15,354 nt of DNA from positions 1-15,354 of the forward strand of contig DNZB01000218.1 in assembly GCA_003506635.1 (NCBI GenBank), written 5' to 3'. This DNA is from Parvularcula sp. (lineage in GTDB: Bacteria > Pseudomonadota > Alphaproteobacteria > Caulobacterales > Parvularculaceae). The position numbers and the translations under genes are program-made. Under the pieces are notes generated by a model that ran no database searches, was not told where the DNA came from, and was given only the letters and a program-made list of their open reading frames with translations. Shown here one piece after another: positions 13,794 through 15,354 of the stretch; the stretch's first letter is position 1, and each line of letters starts with the position of its first letter.

Positions 13794-15354
13794 CCATGAA
13801 CAATCAAGGCCGCCCGACCCGCGGCGACGCCGCGTCCGCCGCCGCTCCTGACACCTTTACCGGCAACAAGGCGCTCATGATCGAAGAGCCGCTGATTTTC
13901 GAGCGCGACGCTTTCGCCTCGACCGGCGTCGATTTCCCGGCGCCTTCGTCAGCGCATAGGCTCGGCGCCTTCGCGCGCAGCAATCCGATCGGCTTGCCGG
14001 GCCTGTCGGAGCCCGAGACGATGCGCCATTTCGTGCGCCTCAGCCAAAAAAACTACGCGATCGACATGGGGCCGTTTCCCCTGGGCTCCTGCACGATGAA
14101 GCACAATCCGCGCCTCAATGAGAAAATGGCGCGGCTCGCCGGCTTCGGCGACATTCATCCCTTGCAGCCGCAATCGTCGGTTCAGGGCGCGCTTGAGCTC
14201 ATCCACACGCTCGCGCACTGGCTGACAACGATGACGGGCATGCCCGCCGTCGCGATGTCGCCGAAGGCGGGCGCGCATGGCGAATTGTGCGGCATGATGA
14301 CCATCAAGGCGGCGATCGAAGCGCGCGGGGAAGGGGGAACGCGCACGCGCGTCCTCGCGCCTGAATCCGCGCACGGAACGAACCCGGCGACCGCCGCGCA
14401 ATGCGGATTCACGGTCGATGACATTCCGGCCGATGAAACGGGCCGCGTCGATCTTGCAGCGTTCAAAGCCAAGCTCGGTCCCGACGTCGCCGGCATCATG
14501 GTGACGAACCCCAACACTTGCGGGCTCTTCGAGCGCGACATCAAGGCGCTCGCCGATGCGGTGCATGACGCAGGCGGATATTTCTATTGCGACGGCGCGA
14601 ACTTCAACGCGATTGCGGGCAAGGTCCGCCCCGGCGATCTCGGCGTCGACGCCATGCACATCAATCTCCACAAGACCTTTTCGACGCCGCATGGCGGCGG
14701 CGGTCCGGGGTCGGGCCCGACGGTCCTCTCTGCCGCGCTCGCGCCTTTCGCGCCGGTGCCTTACGTCGTGATGGAGAACGGCGCCTTTCACCTCGTCGAA
14801 ACGCGGCGCGCCGCGAAGGCCGAAGGCGAAGGCAAGGCCGGCGGGCGCATCACCGCCTTCCACGGGCAGATGGGCATGTTCGTGCGCGCCATGAGCTACA
14901 TGATGAGCCATGGCGCTGACGGCATAAGGCAAGCGTCGGAGGACGCGGTCCTCAATGCCAATTACGTGCTTGCGCGATTGAAGGCGGAGATGACGCCGGC
15001 GTTCGAAGGCCCCTGCATGCATGAAGCGCTCTTCAACGACGAGTTCCTGAAAGACACCGGCGTTGAGACTATCGACTTCGCCAAGGCGATGATCGACGAG
15101 GGCTATCATCCGATGACGATGTATTTCCCGCTCGTCGTCCACGGCGCGATGCTGATCGAACCGACCGAATCGGAATCGAAGCAGGAGCTCGACCAGTTCT
15201 GCGACGCGCTCCTCAACCTCGCGCGCCGGGCGAAGGCGGGCGAAGCGGCGCGCTTCAAGGCCGCCCCCTTCCACGCCCCGCGCCGGCGCCTTGACGAGAC
15301 GGCTGCGGCGCGAAAGCCTGTGCTGCGCTGGACTCCGGCGGAGGCGCCGAAGGC
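13790..15354 (+). CDS. gcvPB: Glycine dehydrogenase (decarboxylating) subunit 2 (partial, 3' end off window)
   Basis: The frame is open from ATG 13790 to the window end (521 codons). It is the catalytic PLP subunit of the split P protein. The Schiff-base lysine is K295 in NLHKTFSTPHGGGGPG (codon 14672-14674). Other family marks are YAIDMGPFPLGSCTMKHNP at 89-107, SPKAGAHGELCGMM at 157-170, PESAHGTNPATAAQCGF at 191-207, TNPNTCGLFE at 239-248 and YCDGANFNAI at 266-275. Relatives are about 480-530 aa and end soon after the RKPVLRWTP segment seen here, so only a few codons should be missing. The start overlaps the preceding stop (ATGA), with AAGGGGA at 13774-13780 as ribosome site; ATG 13796 is a less well-spaced alternative. 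The N-terminal 25 residues are an unconserved-looking Ala/Thr-rich lead. Confidence 0.96.
   Translation, partial: MTMNNQGRPTRGDAASAAAPDTFTGNKALMIEEPLIFERDAFASTGVDFPAPSSAHRLGAFARSNPIGLPGLSEPETMRHFVRLSQKNYAIDMGPFPLGSCTMKHNPRLNEKMARLAGFGDIHPLQPQSSVQGALELIHTLAHWLTTMTGMPAVAMSPKAGAHGELCGMMTIKAAIEARGEGGTRTRVLAPESAHGTNPATAAQCGFTVDDIPADETGRVDLAAFKAKLGPDVAGIMVTNPNTCGLFERDIKALADAVHDAGGYFYCDGANFNAIAGKVRPGDLGVDAMHINLHKTFSTPHGGGGPGSGPTVLSAALAPFAPVPYVVMENGAFHLVETRRAAKAEGEGKAGGRITAFHGQMGMFVRAMSYMMSHGADGIRQASEDAVLNANYVLARLKAEMTPAFEGPCMHEALFNDEFLKDTGVETIDFAKAMIDEGYHPMTMYFPLVVHGAMLIEPTESESKQELDQFCDALLNLARRAKAGEAARFKAAPFHAPRRRLDETAAARKPVLRWTPAEAPK

Noticed and set aside
1..15354. Mobile elements, CRISPR, phage or toxin-antitoxin systems
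   Set aside because: I found no transposase or integrase motifs, no regularly spaced repeats and no sharp change in composition; the window reads as core metabolism.

Overview
This window looks like a chromosomal segment of a GC-rich (about two-thirds G+C by eye) alphaproteobacterium. The evidence is a glycine decarboxylase split into gcvPA/gcvPB, a class II DAHP synthase, a Zur-type Fur-family regulator with an alphaproteobacterial flavour, and a Gfo/Idh plus DegT pair resembling the lipid A genes gnnA/gnnB. Base composition and codon use look even throughout. I saw no transposase, integrase, tRNA, rRNA or CRISPR array. A Hyphomonadaceae/Parvularculaceae-like host is my guess only; phylogenetic placement would need a search.

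Layout. (1) 1-750, minus strand: C-terminally cut periplasmic metallo-beta-lactamase-fold hydrolase. (2) 886-4469, plus strand: class II DAHP synthase (aromatic amino acids), then a translationally coupled oxidoreductase/aminotransferase pair, probably gnnA-gnnB, which would make the diamino sugar used in amide-linked lipid A. (3) 4466-8254: a ferric-iron ABC importer split over two strands. The fused permease runs leftward and its stop codon overlaps that of gnnB; the ATPase and the lipoprotein iron-binding protein run rightward. A Fur-box-like dyad lies inside a candidate promoter before the binding protein. (4) 8333-9337: Sel1-like repeats fused to a prolyl-4-hydroxylase-type 2OG-Fe(II) dioxygenase. 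(5) 9392-9886: zur, with tandem TATAACAT elements upstream. (6) 9897-15354: the glycine cleavage operon. It has a candidate promoter, a perfect 28-bp palindrome, a tandem glycine riboswitch, and then gcvT-gcvH-(62-aa glycine-zipper membrane protein)-gcvPA-(170-aa unknown protein)-gcvPB. Neighbouring genes are overlapped or tightly spaced, and gcvPB runs off the window only shortly before its expected end.

How it works together. The riboswitch should switch on the cleavage operon when glycine is abundant. T, H and the two P subunits (with the L protein, absent here) oxidise glycine to CO2, ammonia and methylene-THF. Two uncharacterised ORFs sit in this operon with start/stop overlaps (ATGA, GTGA, ATGA), so they are probably co-translated with the Gcv subunits. 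They are the least explained part of the window. The middle of the window has a metal theme: Fe3+ import, an Fe(II)-dependent oxygenase and a zinc-responsive regulator.
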